Source: Dehalococcoidia bacterium
GTDB taxonomy: Bacteria; Chloroflexota; Dehalococcoidia; Dehalococcoidales; JAUXAE01
NCBI GenBank assembly: GCA_030665535.1
Contig: DAOUZU010000039.1
Span: forward strand, 1-8,637
Direction: 5' to 3'
Length of the DNA: 8,637 bases
Made by a program: the position numbers and the translations under genes. The notes under the pieces are model-generated. The model ran no database searches, had not been told where the DNA came from, and saw only the letters and a program-made list of their open reading frames with translations. Of this stretch, positions 6,870 to 8,637 are shown one piece after another; the first letter of the stretch is position 1; each line of letters begins with the position of its first letter.

Positions 6870-7490
6870 CTAGTAGAGCTGGCTGTCAAGCTGAAAGCAA
6901 CTCTCGTTGAAGACCAGCAGCCGGTCAACCGGGTCGCCCACCTCAATGGCGGTGACGCTGCCGGTACCCAGGCGGAAGCGGCGGAGGTGCGATAGCGGCA
7001 GGTCGAGCACGGCGCAGACGATGCTCAGGATGGCGAAGAAGTGGCTGACAACCAGCAGTTGTCCGTCCGGGTGCTCGGCGGCCAGACGTCTGATAGCCCC
7101 CCAAGCCCTCTGCTGAAGCTCCGGCAGCGATTCGCCGCCGGGTATGCGGGGCATATTTCCGTCCTGACCGGCGGTGAGTATATGGCTGAAGCGCTGGCCG
7201 ATATCGGCCACGGTGACTCCTTCGTAGTCTCCGGCGTGGATTTCCTTGAAGGACGGCTCCGGCTTGACCTCCAGGTTGTGGTAGCCGGCGATTATATTGG
7301 CCGTATCCAGGGTGCGTTTGAGCGGACTGGAGTAGATGGCCTGTATTTCCTCCCCCTTCAGCCTCTGGGCCAGTAACTCTGCCTGCTTGAGTCCCTTCTC
7401 ATTCAGCGGCACGTTGCTGCCGCCGCCCTGGATGCGCCGCACCTGGTTCCAGTCCGTCTCGGTGTGCCGGGCCAGTATTATCTTGGTCAC
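6870..7490 (-). CDS. Histidine phosphatase family protein (phosphoglycerate mutase/CobC-like)
   Basis: A 206-residue cytosolic protein of the histidine phosphatase superfamily, which transfers phosphate through a phospho-histidine. The core is complete: Arg8-His9 in LARHTETDWN (His9 the nucleophile), Arg59 in YSSPLKRT, Glu83 in EIHAGDYEG (proton donor), and His150 in VVSHFFAIL. The usual Gly after the first His is Thr, and the usual SHGG is SHFF; both changes flank the active site and may shape substrate choice. Possible roles include alpha-ribazole phosphatase (CobC), GpmB-like phosphatase or another small phosphate ester; the sequence does not decide, and no cobalamin gene is visible here. 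The start is GTG 7490, whose G is shared with the TAG stop of the upstream protease gene (TAGTG), with AGGAGGG 6 bases upstream, so translation is coupled to the protease. Confidence 0.88.
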   Translation of the reverse strand: MTKIILARHTETDWNQVRRIQGGGSNVPLNEKGLKQAELLAQRLKGEEIQAIYSSPLKRTLDTANIIAGYHNLEVKPEPSFKEIHAGDYEGVTVADIGQRFSHILTAGQDGNMPRIPGGESLPELQQRAWGAIRRLAAEHPDGQLLVVSHFFAILSIVCAVLDLPLSHLRRFRLGTGSVTAIEVGDPVDRLLVFNESCFQLDSQLY

Positions 7491-8637
7491 TAATTACCCT
7501 CCTGGTTTGCCTTCCGGGCAGATAAGGAGTTGGCGTAGGCCACCCGGCTGGCGTAGCTGGGGTGGTCGTAGAGTAGGTTCTCAACCCATCGGCTGGGGGT
7601 GGCCTCGCCCAGGTTCTGGTCGGTAAGCCTGGTCATGGCGTTGATAAAAGACCGGGCGTCCCCGGTCAGCTCAAGGGCGTAGCTGTCGGCGGCGGCCTCA
7701 ATGCGGCGGCTGTAGCCGCTGGCCAGCGGCGCTGTCAGCAGGTTTAAGCCAGCGAATATCATAGCCAGCAGGGGCAGGGCGGCCACATCCGCTATGCCGC
7801 CAAAACTAACGGGTGCGGTGGCTTCAAATATCAGGCCGGTGAAGAAAAAGGTAACCAGCAGGATGGCCGCCCGGACGACGAAGAGGCGGTAAATATCGTT
7901 ATGACGCTGGTGGCCCATCTCGTGGGCCATAATCACCTCTATCTCTTCGGGCGAGTAGCCCGTGATAAGGGTATCGCTCAAGACTATCCGCCTCGTCCGG
8001 CCCCAGCCCATCAGGGCGGCGTTGGCCGTCGTCCCCTTGGCGCTGAACTCAATCACATATATACCGCCGACGGCCACCCTGGCCCGCTTTGCCAGCGCCT
8101 CCAACCTTTCTTTAAGCTCGGTATCGGCCAGCGGTTTCATGGTGAAGAACAGGGGCACCAGGAAAAGGGGCGCCAGAACGGTAATCAGGGCGCTCAAAGC
8201 CAGCACCAGGCCCCAGGCCAGCAGCCACCAGGCATCCGGCCAGGTGGTGATGAACCAGTAGACGGCAGCTACCATGGCCACACCGAGCAGGAGCGCCATC
8301 ATGGCCGCCTTGAAGACATCGTTCAGCCAGCCGCCCAGTCCCTGCGTGGAAAGGCCGTAGCGGCGCGGCAGCATATAGCCGCCGTAGTAGCTCAAGGGCG
8401 CCGTCAGCAGCTGGTAGGCCAGCACCAGGCCGATGAAATAGAGGGCCGCCGCCGGTACAGTGGACATATTAAACAGCCCGGTCAGGTTATCAGAAAGGCC
8501 GCTAATAAGCAGCGCCGCCAGCAAACCGGCGCCGATAAGAAGCTCGGCCAGGGAAAGGCGGCGCTTCAGCCGCGCGTACTGACTGGCTTGCTGCTGCCGG
8601 GCCGGGTCCAGAACCGGCTCCGGCGCCGCTTTTTCCG
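7490..8637 (-). CDS. Integral-membrane M48 zinc metalloprotease (Ste24/HtpX type), N-terminus cut by window
   Basis: A membrane-embedded zinc endopeptidase of family M48. The zinc site is complete: HEMGH at 7924-7910 (visible residues 238-242) and the third ligand Glu313 in RRIEAAADSYAL. The segment before it, EFSAKGTTANAALMGWGRTRRIVLSDTLI, and the motif APLFLVPLFF match the Ste24 (CAAX protease) branch more than short HtpX proteins. Several hydrophobic helices are visible: near GAGLLAALLISGL, AALYFIGLVLAYQLL, two long ones before the PLFF motif, and two between the zinc ligands. The TTG at 8524 falls inside the first helix. The frame stays open beyond it to the window edge, encoding a charged segment with DPARQQQASQYARLKRR typical of the region before helix 1, so the true start lies outside. 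At least 381 residues are visible. Bacterial members act in membrane protein quality control or processing; the substrate here is unknown. The stop overlaps the phosphatase start. Confidence 0.92.
   Translation of the reverse strand, partial: EKAAPEPVLDPARQQQASQYARLKRRLSLAELLIGAGLLAALLISGLSDNLTGLFNMSTVPAAALYFIGLVLAYQLLTAPLSYYGGYMLPRRYGLSTQGLGGWLNDVFKAAMMALLLGVAMVAAVYWFITTWPDAWWLLAWGLVLALSALITVLAPLFLVPLFFTMKPLADTELKERLEALAKRARVAVGGIYVIEFSAKGTTANAALMGWGRTRRIVLSDTLITGYSPEEIEVIMAHEMGHQRHNDIYRLFVVRAAILLVTFFFTGLIFEATAPVSFGGIADVAALPLLAMIFAGLNLLTAPLASGYSRRIEAAADSYALELTGDARSFINAMTRLTDQNLGEATPSRWVENLLYDHPSYASRVAYANSLSARKANQEGN
7497..7503 (-). promoter_or_regulatory. Ribosome binding site of the histidine phosphatase gene, inside the protease gene
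   Basis: AGGAGGG on the minus strand (7503-7497) lies within the last codons of the M48 protease gene, 6 bases before GTG 7490. It fixes the GTG start and shows the two genes are made from one mRNA. Confidence 0.75.

Noticed and set aside
8522..8524. TTG at 8524 as the start of the M48 protease
   Set aside because: It lies within the first transmembrane helix, and the open frame continues to the window edge with a sequence typical of the N-terminus of this family.

Overview
The window is gene-dense, GC-rich bacterial chromosome (roughly 60% GC by eye). It holds nine protein-coding genes and almost no intergenic space. No RNA gene, insertion sequence, CRISPR array or phage gene is visible, and no stretch longer than 45 bases lacks a gene. 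Gene style (AGGAGG ribosome binding sites, GTG and possibly ATA starts, one- to four-base overlaps) and protein flavour suggest Chloroflexota, perhaps class Dehalococcoidia. That placement is an inference from remembered family resemblance; no marker gene here proves it.

Left block, + strand, 1-5410: six genes in a tight run that looks like one operon. They are the C-terminal half of purM (AIR synthase, cut by the window edge), a lipoprotein with a second C-terminal membrane anchor, purH (last two steps of IMP synthesis), a GalT/HIT-fold nucleotidyltransferase-like protein of unknown substrate, a nicotinamidase, and a short nicotinate phosphoribosyltransferase. De novo purine synthesis is thus joined to salvage of nicotinamide into nicotinate mononucleotide. 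The NAPRTase draws on PRPP, which is also the precursor of the purine pathway. The two odd members are the lipoprotein and the GalT-like protein.

Right block, - strand, 8637 down to 5394: an integral-membrane M48 (Ste24/HtpX type) metalloprotease whose N-terminus runs off the window, a histidine phosphatase coupled to it by a TAGTG stop/start overlap, and tilS (tRNA-Ile lysidine synthetase). A 45-base gap before tilS holds a good sigma70-type promoter whose -10 box lies only 8 bases from the tilS ATG, so tilS may be transcribed separately as a leaderless mRNA. The two blocks converge, and the pncB and tilS coding ends overlap by 17 bases.

Most notable points: purH has no usable ATG/GTG/TTG start and appears to begin at ATA behind a perfect ribosome binding site; the orphan GalT-like enzyme sits between purine and NAD genes; and tilS has a possible leaderless promoter. 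I see no convincing wholly new system; most of the window is housekeeping metabolism in a compact arrangement.
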